Positions 1 to 13,567 of a stretch of 64,000 nucleotides of DNA are shown here, piece after piece; the stretch's first letter is position 1, and each line of letters starts with the position of its first letter. The notes beneath the pieces were generated by a model. That model worked only from the letters and a program-made list of their open reading frames with translations, was not told the DNA's origin and made no database searches. The stretch comes from Sindora glabra (lineage: Eukaryota; Streptophyta; Magnoliopsida; Fabales; Fabaceae). The stretch is from contig CM035228.1 in assembly GCA_020226215.1 (NCBI GenBank), forward strand, positions 418,501 through 482,500, in the 5' to 3' direction. The position numbers and the translations under genes were made by a program.

Positions 1-2850
1 ATAAGTGAATGTGAAAAAAACATATAATGGAGCAAATAATAACCTTTTACAAAGAAATAACAAAAATAAAAAGTAAAGATTTAAATGTTTTTCTTTGGAT
101 AATATCCTTTATATAAAATATACTTTGCTTTTGATTTTTATTGTTAGAGATATTTGCACTCCTATTTTGATAAGATTTTATTTTGATAATAAAATGATTA
201 TTATATTGCTTAACCTTAAATATATAATTTTTATATATAACAATGTTTCTACTAAAGAAAATAGTTTTCTTTTATACATTAAATAAGAGAAAATATTTTC
301 TATTATGTTGTTTAAATAACAATTAATCAATTCATTTTCTAAAAATATAATTTCTTAGAAAAGTGTTTTCTTATAAATTTTCATTTTTTATTGAAACCAA
401 TAGAGTCGAAAAGAATAAAAACCATGTGTGACCTTTAATTGAGTAGGTTTGAACTAGTTTTTTTAGGTGCCATCTTGAATCATATGGAAATTTGTGAAAA
501 TGCTTATTTCGGTTTGAATTTCTTGTTGGATTTAAGTTATACGATGCTAAAGATACAATATATGATGCACTTTGTGTATTGTGACTTGTGATGTTAAATA
601 TGAGGATTAAGTCTTGAGTGAACAATGGATTTGACGGAAATCTACATAAAGCTAGGTGGTAGTCAACGATAATCCTAAAGAATTGCTTTTTTTACTGTTG
701 TAGTTGATTATATAATTATGCCTCTACAAAGTTGTTATTTAAGACTATGTAATCGATTACAAGTCATCAATTTACTCTTGGGCCTTCTGTAGTTGAATAT
801 GCCCTCATTTTCAAGAATTGCATAATTGACAATATAGTTAATTATAAGTCTATCCTTTTGTTCTTTGAACCTCTATAATTAACTACATAATTAATTATAT
901 AATTGTTTTCAAGAATCACATAATTGATTACATAATCAACTATATCTTATAATATGTTAGCATTAAGAGTAATTGTTATATGTTAAGTAATGCTAAAAAA
1001 CTATATATGGCCACACAAGGAGGCATGGCAATAACATAATATGTAATATACATTGAAACTTGAATTATTTGGAATGGATCGAGTTGAACTATGTATTGGA
1101 TATTAGAAATTGTGATAGGAGCAAATTGATGATACATGTGATTCAAAAGCCATATGTAATAAATATCTGTGAAAAAATAAGGCTGAGCTTAGAGGAATAA
1201 TGTTAGATTTATGAAAGGATAAGGATGACTAGAAGTTATAACCAGAATTACTTATTTTTTCATATTTATCTACTCGTGAAATATTGTTAAATTGTCTCTC
1301 CTAAACTAACTAATAAATGAATGGTGTGATTGTGATAAACATGAAATGTTACGATTACAAATACTTTGTTGAAAAAATGTGCAAAAATTAGATTATGTGC
1401 AAAGAAAGGTAATCCAGTTAGTAAGAAAATTAGTTATCTTTTATAATTTGTTTAAAATAAAATATTTAATTGCTAAGCCCCAATCTTACCCTTTATGATC
1501 ATTATTGCAAATTCTCTTTTGCAACTCTTTTGAAAAAGCTAGCTAAACAAATGTATTGCTACCCTTGCTCTAATGAAATTTCTATAATTGGATTAATCCA
1601 TATGTTTATTTAGTAATAATAATAGGTTAGGCTATTAAAAATTAGGAAGCCAAATTTTATGTCAATCATGACCTACGGAGAGTGTTTAGTTTTGGTTGTA
1701 GAAAAATACATTAAAAAACGTAAAATTATTTCAAAACCTACTAAGGATCTAAGTAAAAGAAGCAAAAATCAATGATAAAAATGTAACCTTACAGTGTAAT
1801 TCTAAACTAATGCAAAAGAGTTTAATCTAAATTAAGTATGATGTGATTTGAATGATAAACATATGAACAAATTGCTTCTACTTCCACAAACATGAATGTT
1901 TGGTTAGTAATCTAATCGCAAGCACTTAAACAATTTGATCACTAAACAGTGGACCGATTTGATCACTAAAGCCTAGACACATATATAAAGTTCATTATGA
2001 ACAAATAATTAGAACAATAAAATACAAACTAAGATGGTGAGTAAAAAATGTTGTCCATAAGAGCAATACCTCTATATTATCCATACAAGTTATTGAACAC
2101 ACTGATCTGATTGGTTGGGATCTCTCTTATTTTTAACATAGTGCTAGCTATGAATATTTTAGTTTTTCAATCACTGATAACCTTAACATCCACCTTTATA
2201 TCCTATATCAAGTATATATAAATTTGGATTTCAATAAAATAATAATATCTCAACTCTTATTATCTTGTGATATATTCTATCATATATATTTGAATGATTA
2301 ATACATCTAACTAATTGATTTTATCTTACAAATGAAATATATTTACAATTACTAACTAAAACTTTTTTAAGAAAGGACTAGGCTTTGATTATTAATTAGA
2401 CCTGAAAATGAGTTTAGTTAGTAATCAGTCCATATCTAGCATATCCTATGTATATCTTAATTATATTGTGCTATTACTTAGTGAAATCCAATCATATTTG
2501 GCCTATCCTAATTAGGAGCTCTAGTTTGATTAAGAATTTTTAATTATATTATGACTCTAATATTTGGCATGCTTTTTGCATATGACCCTATAAATTCTTA
2601 ATATATTGATGGTAATCCTAATCTTATTTTAGTATCACAAATAATAAATAAAATCATCATAGCCACCTCAGTGGTGAGAATGTCAATAACTCAACATAAC
2701 CTTTTTATGACTAATGTTTTATATAGTTTAGTCCTTTTTTATCATGGATATTTAGATTGAATTCGAAGTGTGGAATATGTTACCTTCCTCATAATTTAAT
2801 CTATATATTTCCTAATTCTTGAGTATACTAACTAATAACAAATGAATTAA
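1..2850. other. AT-rich intergenic DNA, no gene seen
   Basis: I see no coding exon chain here; the longest open frames are under 90 codons, very AT-rich and lack recognisable motifs. Between about 660 and 960 there is a cluster of degenerate palindromic motifs built on ATAATTGATTAC / GTAATCAATTAT, repeated five or six times at irregular spacing. This is probably a decayed transposon or a simple expansion. Nothing else can be assigned. Confidence 0.6.
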
Positions 2851-2867
2851 TATCAATACTACAACAT

Positions 2868-3335
2868 TTTTTAGCGTACTGCAACATTAATTTGGCAAAG
2901 ACTAAAAATTATTGCCTAAAATTACAATAGACAACAGTTTTAAAATGTTACCTTTTCCTTTTGGTTTAGGCATTTTTTTTATTTGCTTATGACAATACTA
3001 AATTTTGTAATAATTAAAAAACTGTTATTAAAAACTATAATAGGCAACGATATTAAAAATGTTGCCTTTTCTTTGTAATTTAGGCAACATTAAAAAACTA
3101 GTGCCTTTCATTATTAACTTGTAGCTAAAAAAACATTGTCTAAAACTATAATATGCAACAGTTTTAAAAATATTGCCTTTTTCCATTAGTTTAGGCAATG
3201 CTAAAAAATCATTACTTTTTATTTTTTATATATAAAAATACCAAATTTGACAATAGATAAAAAATTATTGCCTAAAGTTAAAATAAATTATGATTTTAAA
3301 AATGTTACCTTTTCTTTTTAGTTTACACTAAAAAA
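2868..3335. repeat. Degenerate tandem repeat, about 120-bp unit, CACTA-like subterminal style
   Basis: Four diverged units start near 2911, 3016, 3136 and 3267. Each carries the same plan: TTGCCTAAAACTATAATAGGCAAC, then an A/T spacer, then GTTGCCTTTT, then GTTTAGGCAAC. GGCAAC and GTTGCC alternate, so each unit contains inverted copies of one short word. The block starts with TACTACAACATTTT and ends near TTTACACTAAAAAA, which resembles CACTA-transposon ends. Assignment to CACTA is inference; the tandem structure is directly visible. Confidence 0.5.
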
Positions 3336-5555
3336 AACTATATTTCTTTAAGGGAATTTTAGGACTGATAAATTTCTACCTCTCATTATAAGGGTATTAT
3401 AATGAAATTTATGTGATTTTTTTCAATTTTTTTGAAATTTGCAATAGAACTAAGATGAATTTTTCATTGAAAATTTTGATTTACCTTAATTTCACCCTAA
3501 AAATTAAGATTTTAAAATTTTTTAAATTTTCTGAAATTTTTAATGAAATTTCCATTAGAAATTTTGATTTGTTTTAATTTCATCCTAAAATTCAAGACTT
3601 TGAAAAATTTTAATTGCCCATTTGAACATGGTTATATATTTCATAATCTCACTTAACTAAAAAGCCCATAGATATCACTTATCCTACCTAAAAAGGATAA
3701 AAAATCCTATCTAAATTACCCACATCCTCTTATATGATTCATGATATACATAATCCACATTTTTTGAGCAAACCCTATTATAGGTAACATCAGATGGCAT
3801 CAAAGTACATGACTTTTTATGTAAAGAATTGTGGTGATGTCAGGTTAAAGGACTATACACATTGTAATCACTCTGAGAATTGCTTATAACATTCATATAG
3901 CAATCCATGTAATATTCTCATAGTGGGTTATTTCAATACATTTGTTATTTAATATATACCTATGAATTAACTTGATATCTTATATTTATGGCTGTGATTA
4001 TCAACCAATATACATATTAGTTTTGATATATTATTGTTATCCTAATTTACATTAATACTTAATTAGAGACCTTTTAAGAATAATGCAAATTATTATACTA
4101 TATATATTTATGTTATGCAGATATAACATTAGATATAATAATCATTTAAAATGCCTTTATATATATACATATATAAAGAAAATGTAATATAATGTATGCA
4201 AATACAATCATCATATGATTAGTTACTAAAGTATACACTAATAAAATCCAACAGAAGGTTGTAATAAAGGTGAAATCAGAACATTAACTAGGGTTTTTCT
4301 TAAGAAATAAGTCCCCAAGACAAGTTAATTAGGTTATGTCTATTTGCTACTTAAGTAGATGTTGATTAAAACTGTACTATTTATGTGTATGCATCTAGGA
4401 TGTTATATCTTTAAGGAATTAAAACATATTTTATTATCTTCTATTACCATTAGTTTGAAAATTGTTACAATTACTCAAATTGTTATGAATGCATTTAAGG
4501 TAAGAATTAAGGAAAATTAGATACTATGATGAAAATAGAAAGAGTTAAGTTAATTAAAAGGTTATGCATAATTAAATTAAACAGGTGTATATAAAAGAGA
4601 TTTAGTAATTATTATTCTTTTTTTACCCTTAAATCAATAATAAAATTATCAAATTACCTTTTATACTATACAACTCTCAAATTAACCATCCAAAACCACA
4701 TAATTAGCTAACAGGCTAGTTGATCTTCCCTTTTTACTTCCTCTATCAATTTCTTAATTTAAATTTCACTAATTTCTAACAAGTTTTAGTTAAGAAATTC
4801 TAATATAGCATCATCTTCTCTTCTTTGATTAAGGTAATCTTTTTTGAAACTAAGCTATGGTGGTTATTTTCTTAAAATTTGTTTTAAGGAATAGTTTTAG
4901 GAATTTAATCTTGACTTTCCTTTTAATTGATATTGTTTAAGATACACTGGCACTCTTTTAGCTTATCCTTATATCTTTTAATATGTAAGTAGATAATTTA
5001 CTTAGATTAATTGTGTTGGTTGAATTTTTATATTATTTAGGTTTAAATGAAGAATATTTGCAAAGTTAATATTTAAACATATAAATTATGATTTGACATG
5101 GAAGTCTTATTATTATTAAGTTAAAAGAAGATTGTGGATGCCATTTTATTATATTTTCTGAGTTGATGATGTTATATTGATGATTTATAGGATAGAATGG
5201 ATCATTTGAATAGTAGGAATTATAAGGGAGCTAGAAACTTAACTAGTATTTGACTATAGTAGCTGAATACAGCCTATAAATTATTCCCAATAGGCATATA
5301 CTTGACTACCATAATCAAATACTCCCAAAAAACTAGTTTTTGGAAGCCAATATTTGGCTATAATATTCAAATACGAGCCTAAGAGTTATTTTGGAAGGAC
5401 TCATACTTAACTATTATAGTCAAATATCATAATATTAGTTACCTTTAAATGGTGATATTCAACTATCATTGTCAAATATGAGTTCCAAATTTTGCTTTTG
5501 AAACATCATATTTGATTATTATAATCACTACCTTTTATAAATCTCCTAGACATAG
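3336..5555. other. Intergenic AT-rich DNA with decayed repeats
   Basis: No gene is seen. Around 3464-3520 and 3550-3612 a segment of about 57 bases is duplicated in diverged form. Bases 3840-3960 resemble the non-coding part of an LTR. From 5230 to 5530 the words TATTTGACTAT and ATAGTCAAATA alternate several times, giving a run of imperfect palindromes like those near 0.7-0.95 kb. Confidence 0.45.
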
Positions 5556-6175
5556 AAGGTGTTTGGCAAATGATTTATTGGGTGACTTTTAGTTAGTTTG
5601 ACCGAATTAACTAATTGACTTATCCTAATAAATCATTTTTTATGTTTGATAATTAGCTGATTCAATCAACTAATTGCTTTTAAATAAGTTAATTTCAAAA
5701 TGCTAGGAAGAGTAGCATTTTGAAACAACTGTTTCATAAAATGATTATATTACCTTCAGTTGTTTCATAAAATAATTATATTACCCCTAATTAGTTTTTA
5801 TATTTTCAACTTTATCTTTTTTATAAAAAATATAATATTATTTTTACATGAAAATTAAATAATTATAATTATTAATTTTTAAAAAAATTAATAACTATAA
5901 AAATTATATTAATTTAATTTTAAATAAATATTTAATATATGATAATTTATAATAATATATTATTTAAAAAATTAATCTATTAGATAATATATAGAATTTA
6001 AAATATTAAAATAAAAAATACTTAAATAACTTATAAAATATACCCATGTCTTTATTTGTTATTTTATATATAAATTACTAATCATAAAACAATTGATTTT
6101 ATTTAAACATTTTTATCAACTAATAGTTAATCAAAAAAGTTAACTACTATAGTTATCAACTAATTGTTAAACAAG
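5556..6175. mobile_element. hAT-type MITE candidate
   Basis: The segment opens with GGTGTTTGGCAAATGATT and closes with the rough inverse (CAACTAATTGTTAAACAAGATC). Subterminal copies of AACTAATTGNTTA / AATTAGTTGAT lie on both sides. This matches the style of common plant hAT MITEs, whose ends read TGTTTGGTAAA and whose arms repeat an AGCTGATT-like word. There is no coding capacity. I could not identify an 8-base target-site duplication, so the exact ends are uncertain. Confidence 0.5.
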
Positions 6176-6624
6176 ATCATATTAATTCTTGAATACTATT
6201 AGTTAATTTAATCATATAGCATAAATGTTGATGTAAATGGATAATGAATGAGTTATTAATATTTTGAGATAATGGAATCTTAGATTGTGATATGTATGGA
6301 TATTGGTAGAGGTTTGGAGGGATGACATGATATGGTGTCATAGTTAATTACTCTTATTTTTTAGTAAAGATGAAGAAACAAATTTCATTTTCATTATTCT
6401 ACTATCTACTACAGCGACAAATAATCTAATTCTCACTATATTTATTCCATTTTCTACTTCTTCTCTCAAGTGCGAGATAACCTTAAAGAGTTATGAGTTT
6501 TTTTACCAATTACAGTCCTCCTTTCATCACCCATATGGGGATGGTTTATAGGATTCATAATCATTCCTCTTACTACATGATGCTTACCTAGTTAACCTTT
6601 CGATTCGACTCTACTTAGCCAACA

Positions 6625-6990
6625 TTCCTTGGATTATTTACAAGCGGTATTCAAGCTCTTATTTTTGTAACTTTAGTTGTGGCTTATATAGGTGAATCTA
6701 TGGAGAGCCACCATTGACTACTTTTTGAAATAGTCTTTTATTAGCTTAGTACATTGAAATTTATGTGTGGTTCAAGATAATCCACTTAGGGAATAGAAAC
6801 AAATAAAGAAATATAGAAAATAAGTTATTCAAATCCAAATAAAAAGATGCATAAGTATATGATCGATTTAGTGGAATAGTAAAAAAGATTAAAAGATAAT
6901 TGTAAAAAAAAGAAAGAGATATATCTAAAATATCTTCTTCTTAAAAATATTCTTTGTTTGACCAATTTATACTTTTGACTCTTTTTGTTA
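6625..6990 (+). pseudogene. atpI: Plastid-derived fragment: 3' end of atpI plus spacer (NUPT)
   Basis: Bases 6625-6717 translate without a break into the last 30 residues of the plastid ATP synthase CF0 subunit a, including FTSGIQALIF and AYIGES, and end at the normal stop codon. The DNA that follows (6718 to about 6990) looks like the plastid spacer between atpI and atpH. The first part of the gene is absent, so it cannot make a product. Compared with the usual plastid protein, I see three Ala-to-Val changes and one Gly-to-Ser change, all explained by C-to-T or G-to-A transitions. The left edge is sharp at about 6623; the right edge is uncertain. The family identity is from memory of conserved plastid sequence. 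Confidence 0.85.
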
Positions 6991-8435
6991 TATTTTATTG
7001 TATTGTTTTATTATATTTTTTTATTCATTTAATTAGAGTATTAAAATATTCAATTTCTTTAAAACTAATTTTAAAAGAATAAAGTTAAGTTTGTGAATGG
7101 ATAAGGTTGATTGGGAGATACAAGATAATTTAATTGCTTTCCACTATATTTATTTTATTCATTTATTGATAAAATTATTAATAATATGAATAATGTTACC
7201 AATATAAATTTAAATTGATATATTTGGTAAGGGCCTATGATAATTATTAAGATTTTATAATACCGACCCTTCTAAGTAGATTATTTACTTACTGAATTAA
7301 TGATTCACTATTTTAGTTATTTTTTTCTTAAATGTACCTATTAAAATTCCTCTATCACTACCAATAGCTTAAAAATGAAAGTCTCTTTCATACTTTGCGT
7401 TATGTAACCATAGTTAGTGATAAATTATCATTAGAAATGTTTTAAGTCTTGTAAAATGATATAAACTTGTGAAAGTTTAAAATGCTACTTATAAATACTC
7501 TTGAAAATATTTATAAAATATATTTATTTACTAGAACCTATGTGATGATACTAAGTTTAGAGTTATCCTAGACTGATGAAGATTGAAAAATAGGTTTTAT
7601 ATCGTTTATGTTAAGGTAGGTTATGACATGGGACCATATATCACTAGTACCATTTCGATAAATATTATAATGCTTAAGGCTATTGATAATAGAGTTATTT
7701 CTTTTTAAATTATTCCTTTCTTAACTATTTGAGGATTTTACGAATTAGGAAAATGGTGAACTCTAGGTTTTAATTACAGCTTAGTAAACCAGGTCATGAA
7801 GAATCATTAATTAGTTTGTAAGCTTGAAGCAGTAGATATAAAGAGGATAAAGATAATGTACAACATATTTTTCCTTGGGCTATGAATTTTATGTAGCAAG
7901 TTGTGCATCAGGTTGTTAGGGCTTTCAATCGGAATTAAGGGTATGATTAACATAGGAGTTAATATCATTATGACTTAAATTGAAATAGGGATAGAAAGAA
8001 GGACCAAACCCCTTTTAAGGAGGACTAAAACAAGTTATGGATCATTCATAAATTTATCAAGTTAAAATCGCCCTAGTATTCAAGTATAGACCTAGTTATA
8101 AACCCATACAAATTCTTAACACAGATAAACCATTATAGGTAAATGCTAAGGTGTCTTAATTAGCTACTAATAGAGTTTGTAGGTTATCAGCTAGATAAGT
8201 AACACATTATTAGTTCATTAGTGCTGTAAAAAGTAAAAATTCACATTTGGTGCCATTGACTTAAACAAGTTTTCAAGAAAGCTTTATTGATAATTTTTTT
8301 GCCATTGAGTGTGAGTTTCACAACTTAATCACAATCGTGATTAGTATGAAATCCATCATTTAATTTCCATCAATCTATCCTAATTCTTTCAACTAAAATT
8401 CTAAGCATGTATTCAATTTTAATATTAAAGTAAGC
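6991..8435. other. Intergenic AT-rich DNA, no gene seen
   Basis: No open frame longer than about 60 codons and no recognised motif. Composition is uniformly AT-rich. Confidence 0.5.
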
Positions 8436-8439
8436 ATAA

Positions 8440-11400
8440 TTTATTAAGGGTGAAAATAGGGCATTTCATTCATCAATAGTATTTACATAAAACAAAAAGT
8501 TAAAGTTACTTATATCCTCTCCATGATGAGGATAAGATAATCTAACTCATGAAATATATGTTCTATTATTTACCTTTTTCCTTATATAGAATAAAGCCCT
8601 TTAACACTAGTTAACTAAAATATCTTATGCTACAAAATAATTTTTTAAAGTTCCTTGTGACTCTAATTCTATGGAGGTGGAAGTGGTGGTGAAAGCTTGC
8701 TTTGAAAATATGCAAAAGCAAACACAAAAATAGTTATCATCTTTCTATAACAACATTATGCCCTAATAAATAGCATAACAAATTCATTGATATCATTTAT
8801 CGTATGTTATATGCAAAATAGAGCCCTAATTATTATATACGCATTGGAGTTTCAATAATTTTAATCATGTTATTCATGTATGTACTAAAAAATAGATAAA
8901 ATGTCCTTAATAATGTTTATATGTTAATTATTAGTTGAAACAATCTTTAAACAAGTAACTCTAACTAGAACCATGCTTAGTAGGCAAAAAGTAAGAAAAG
9001 AACTTGTAAATCACTTCCAAACTTAGTAAAATCTAGGCTTGAGAAAAGCTTTACAAAGCTATTTTAGACTTCTAGTAACATTTTTGGAACAACGAAGTAC
9101 TTCATGAAGCACTTCACAACCTAGTGAAATTTGGGCTCGAGATATGCTTCTTAAAGCCCTTTCAAATTCTTGTAACATTTTTAAAGCAATAAAGTACTTC
9201 ATGGATAATTTTTTAGCCTAGTGAAATTTAGGCATGTGAAGTGTTTCATGAAACTTTTTACATATTAGCATTTTGTGATTTCTTGGAATTTTTTACTATT
9301 CACTATGTTGTAAATGCTCAATAACCATCATAAATTCATTTCTAAATTAATTTATCTTCATAAATGTGCCATTAAAATAATTTATATATATCTCTTTTTA
9401 TCGTTTAATTTATCTAAACACCAATATATAACACTAATTTCAACCACCTTAAGCATAAGTATGAAAAACCTTTAAAACTAAGGACCACCAAAGCAAAATC
9501 ATCAAATTCATTAAAAATAAGGTTGGAATATTTACTTACCTCGTATAAAGGAGTTAGAAAGAAGCTAAAATTGATAAAGAATAATTCTTAATCAATCAAA
9601 ATCACATAGTTAGAAGTTAGGGTTTATTTTTCCTTCAGGAACTTATAACTTGTTTTCTCTAAATTTAAAAAAGAAAATTAGTAAGAAACTTAAGAAAAAT
9701 AATAATTTTAAGATTCCTACCTTAATTTTCTAGAAAAATTTAAAAGAATTGTCAAATATTTTACTAGATTATTGAGGAAGATGAAAAAAAGATAATAAAA
9801 GTGAGTTAAGAGGGTTATGGGAGCATTTATGAAGAAAAATGAAGAAAGAAATGGAATTAAATTTAGGTTTTAAGATATATGAGCAAGTGTAGTTTGGGAA
9901 TTTTATTTAAATCTCCTCTATATTCATATACTTACTTCTAAACACTTAAAATCTTTCTATTCTATTATATTTTCTACACTCCTTTAATTCTAATTTCTTC
10001 ATTCTAATATTTTTCCAAATTTACATTATTGCAATTTTATCCATTCTCATTTATTTTTCCATAATTATCACTAGTAAAGTTATTTCAATTTTTTCTTCTT
10101 ATAATAATAAAATTTAAAATTATTAAGAGGGCATAATAGTAAGACAAGATAGAGTAAGAGAGCTTGAGTATTTAAGCAAGGAAGTTTCTTTATCAATGAG
10201 TATGATACCTACTTTACCTACTTATCCCATTATGTAGGATATCTGATTCCTATTAAAAAAGCTAAAGTGGAAAAGTTCATTCAAAAGTAAAAGGATTATT
10301 ACTTTAAGGGCATCAATATTAATGATGCCACTATCTTCCAATAAACGTTGGATCAAGTACTTCGATTGGAATTCAAGATAAAGGAAAAAAAAAGAGCAAT
10401 CATAACGTTTCTAGGCCATGATCATTGTAGAACCTAATTAACTAGTTTTCATTATCTAACCTATTTTTTTATAATATGCACGTATACATCATTCAACGAA
10501 AAATACAATTGAAATGCTAAATTATATTCATTAAAATGGTTTTACAAAAGAGAAAAGTTAGGGTTATTTATAGTTTTCTTTAACTTAGGGATAAGCTTGC
10601 TTAACTAATCTTAATTGAGAAGAGTTTATAAATTTTACCCATTTTCTAATCATCATAAAAGCCAAAATCTTCGATACATAACAAAATATTTACTGTTACC
10701 CTTTATGCTTTACTAGGAAGCTTTAATGAATGTCTCATTATGGTAGTGGTGGTGGTGAAAAAGGCAGCTCTACCTATGAATCTACAAAATAAGATATAAA
10801 GGTGTAAGTGTAGAGCTTAGTGAATAAGTATTCTAGAATTGATAACTTTTAAAGAGAGTGAAAATATATATAAACTCTTATTAATTGGATTTATCATTTT
10901 TAGGTTACAACATTTATCTTAAATAATACTAAACTTAACTATTAGTGATCATGATATTATTTCTAAAGTAAGAGTAAAGCTCATAAGTTTACTTAATTCT
11001 AACCATAATTCAACATAGAAAGCATCAACTAGCCATATTATTTCCTAATTTAGGAATTGGAAATAATTTAATAATTCATAAACAATCATTTTGAAAAGCA
11101 TGTAAGGCTCTTTGTGATTCTCGATTCTCCTTATTCCTTTATAAACCTAATCTTATCCCTCTAAGGTCTATTTTAACCTTTCACAAACATATATTGGTTT
11201 TGATGCTCAAGAATGATAGTAATACACTCCATCTCAATCTTTCCAAGCATTATCATATAATAAGCTTAAATGTCTTAATTTAAACAAATTATAACACTAT
11301 AATATAATTCAACACTACCATGCCTTCTTTGTATGGCCTTAAGCAATTAAGCATATCAAATATCTTATTGGTAATCAATTGTAATAAACTTTAATGCATG

Positions 11401-13000
11401 ATGCCCGTCTTATGTTTGGAAAAGATAAAGCCCTTATTATTATAATTATAATTCAAATTCATAGCTAGATATGCATTGAATAATTAACTATTCTTAGTTC
11501 TAATGTTAAAAATAAAAAAATGGGTAAGGGGAATTGATTCTGGAAGCAATTCTAGATCTTTAATAACTTTTTGAAGGAATTTGCCTTTAGGAAAAGGGGG
11601 AAATGCTTTTAAAAGTGCTTCTATTTCCATGAAATTGTTTATGGAAGTAGGCAATTGCTTCTAGAAGTAATTCCTAGCTCTAGTGCATTTTAGGCCTGAT
11701 AAAGTCATTTTAAAAGCAATTTACCCATGCATCCTTGCATTTTTCTGAAAATTTTACTATTTTTCATGGGAAAATCCTTCAAATTCTAACATAAGTGCAT
11801 TTTAACTTAATTTAAGCACCATTTAATGTACATATGATGTCTTAGGACCTAAAATTACTAAAAATTTATTACAAACCACTAACTAGCATTCATCATCCTA
11901 AAGTTAAAGATTTCAATGAAAAACTAACTATCATTAAGTGTAATTATAAGTAAAATGCTCACTCACAAGTTATGGATAAGATAATTCGCTCAAGGTTGGA
12001 AGATAAAATTAGCTTTAATTAACAAGAATCACAATATTCAAAAGTTAGGGTTTTAGAATTCCTAAATATTTAACTTAGCCCTAATTTCTAAATCCTTCAT
12101 TGGTTAAAATAAAAGATAGAATTGATAGTCCATGAATTAAAAGTATATTTGCTTACCTTACTTAATTGTATAAAATGAAAGATTTGAAGATGGTGGAAAT
12201 GAGATAAAGAAATTAAAAACATAAAAGAAATAATGTTCATAAGCTTTGGCAAATAATGAAGGGAAATGAGGTTTTTTAAGTATTGAAGGAAAAATATGAT
12301 GTAAGATAATCATAAAGGCAAAAAAATGAATAAGAGATTTTCATAAGATTCACGATAAGATTGATACATGGGATCGAGGATGTTAATTTTAATACAATTA
12401 TATTATGTATTTTAGATACATAGTGATTGCTTTGTAGAAGTGTTGTCATGATCCTTCTTAGGCTATGGCTAGCATAGAATCCAATTTACTAATTTTCACC
12501 AATCTATTTATCTAAAATATTACTCAAACAACCTAGATAAGGTTTGGAATAACACAAATATACTAATAATTCAATCATTAATTATTGTCATTAACTTAAT
12601 TATTTTTAAAATAAAAAGAGAAGTTAGACTTACTTATAATTTCTATTGCTTATTCATGAATAAACTGGTCTAACTAACTCTCTTACCAAAGAATACTTGA
12701 TATTTTCATTGTTTATCCCAACATAAAACCTTTATAGATAAAGGCCTTTTGAAGATTAGTTGAAAAATTCAAATCTAATTATAATCAAAATATCTATTTT
12801 CTATTACTTGTGATCGCTAATGATAAATTTAAAGAGTTTATTCTTATTGTGGTAATGGTGCGGCAACCTGTAAATCTGCAAAATAAATACAGAAGAGTAA
12901 GTTTGGAACTTAATGGACAAATATTCTAAAATAGTAAAACATTTCATAATAAACCAAGCCTTACTAATTGGATTACTCTTTTTAAATTTATCCCACATTC
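8440..13000 (+). mobile_element. Old Gypsy-type relic with three head-to-tail copies of a long repeat
   Basis: Three diverged segments share order and content. Copy A is about 8440-9900, copy B about 10500-12330, and copy C begins about 12590 and runs to about 13000. The clearest match is 10750-10850 against 12838-12940: a TGGTGGTG-type word, then AATCTACAAAATAA, then GAGCTTAGTGAATAAGTATTCTA and ATTGGATT. Copies A and B also share the order of a GAAGC/CTTCT-rich block, an AGTTAGGGTTT word and a GAAGATG-rich block. Between A and B lies a Gypsy gag fragment (10150-10310). The simplest reading is long LTRs around deleted interiors; this is inference. Confidence 0.45.
10150..10310 (+). pseudogene. 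Gypsy retrotransposon gag fragment
   Basis: One frame reads VFKQGS, then INEYDTYFTYLSHYV, then KVEKFIQK, followed by a stop and KDYYFKGI. This is the retrotransposon gag pattern LKQGxMSVxEYxxxFxxLSRYA followed by a short helix ending in RFxxGL. The fragment has one internal stop, covers only part of gag and has no linked pol, so it is dead. It gives the + orientation of the surrounding relic. Confidence 0.6.
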
Positions 13001-13567
13001 ACATAAGGAAAATATTGTGGATTTTGCACCCTAATATTTGAATCCAAATATATTACTAAGTATAATGCAATAAAAGAAAGCATGTAAATCATCTTATAAC
13101 TCTCATTTATTCTTATCCCTTATCATCATATATTTTTATCCATCTAGGGAGATATACTTTTTTTAGATAAGTAAAAAATATACGTATACCTTGTGTCTAT
13201 TGTATATAAATGTATATAAAGTATGTAAACGAAAATGAATTATTTGATCTTATCCTTCAAAAGCAATTTTCAGATTTAATAGGAATGCCATATGTTTAAT
13301 AATTCTCCCTATCATATATTTTTATACATATTGTCATACTCACACTTACAATTTAGATAAAATATAACATTGTAAAAACCCACACAATTAGAATGGATTT
13401 ATAGCTCCATCACCATCTCTCAAGTTCATATACATGGGTAAACATATCATAATCAATTTACAAAATTTGAATTAATCATACAAAATGTGAAATTTGATAT
13501 CTAGAATTGATTTAGAACTTCTAGTATGTTTTTATAACCTTTAAAATTGATCAAGTTTGACTTTAAA

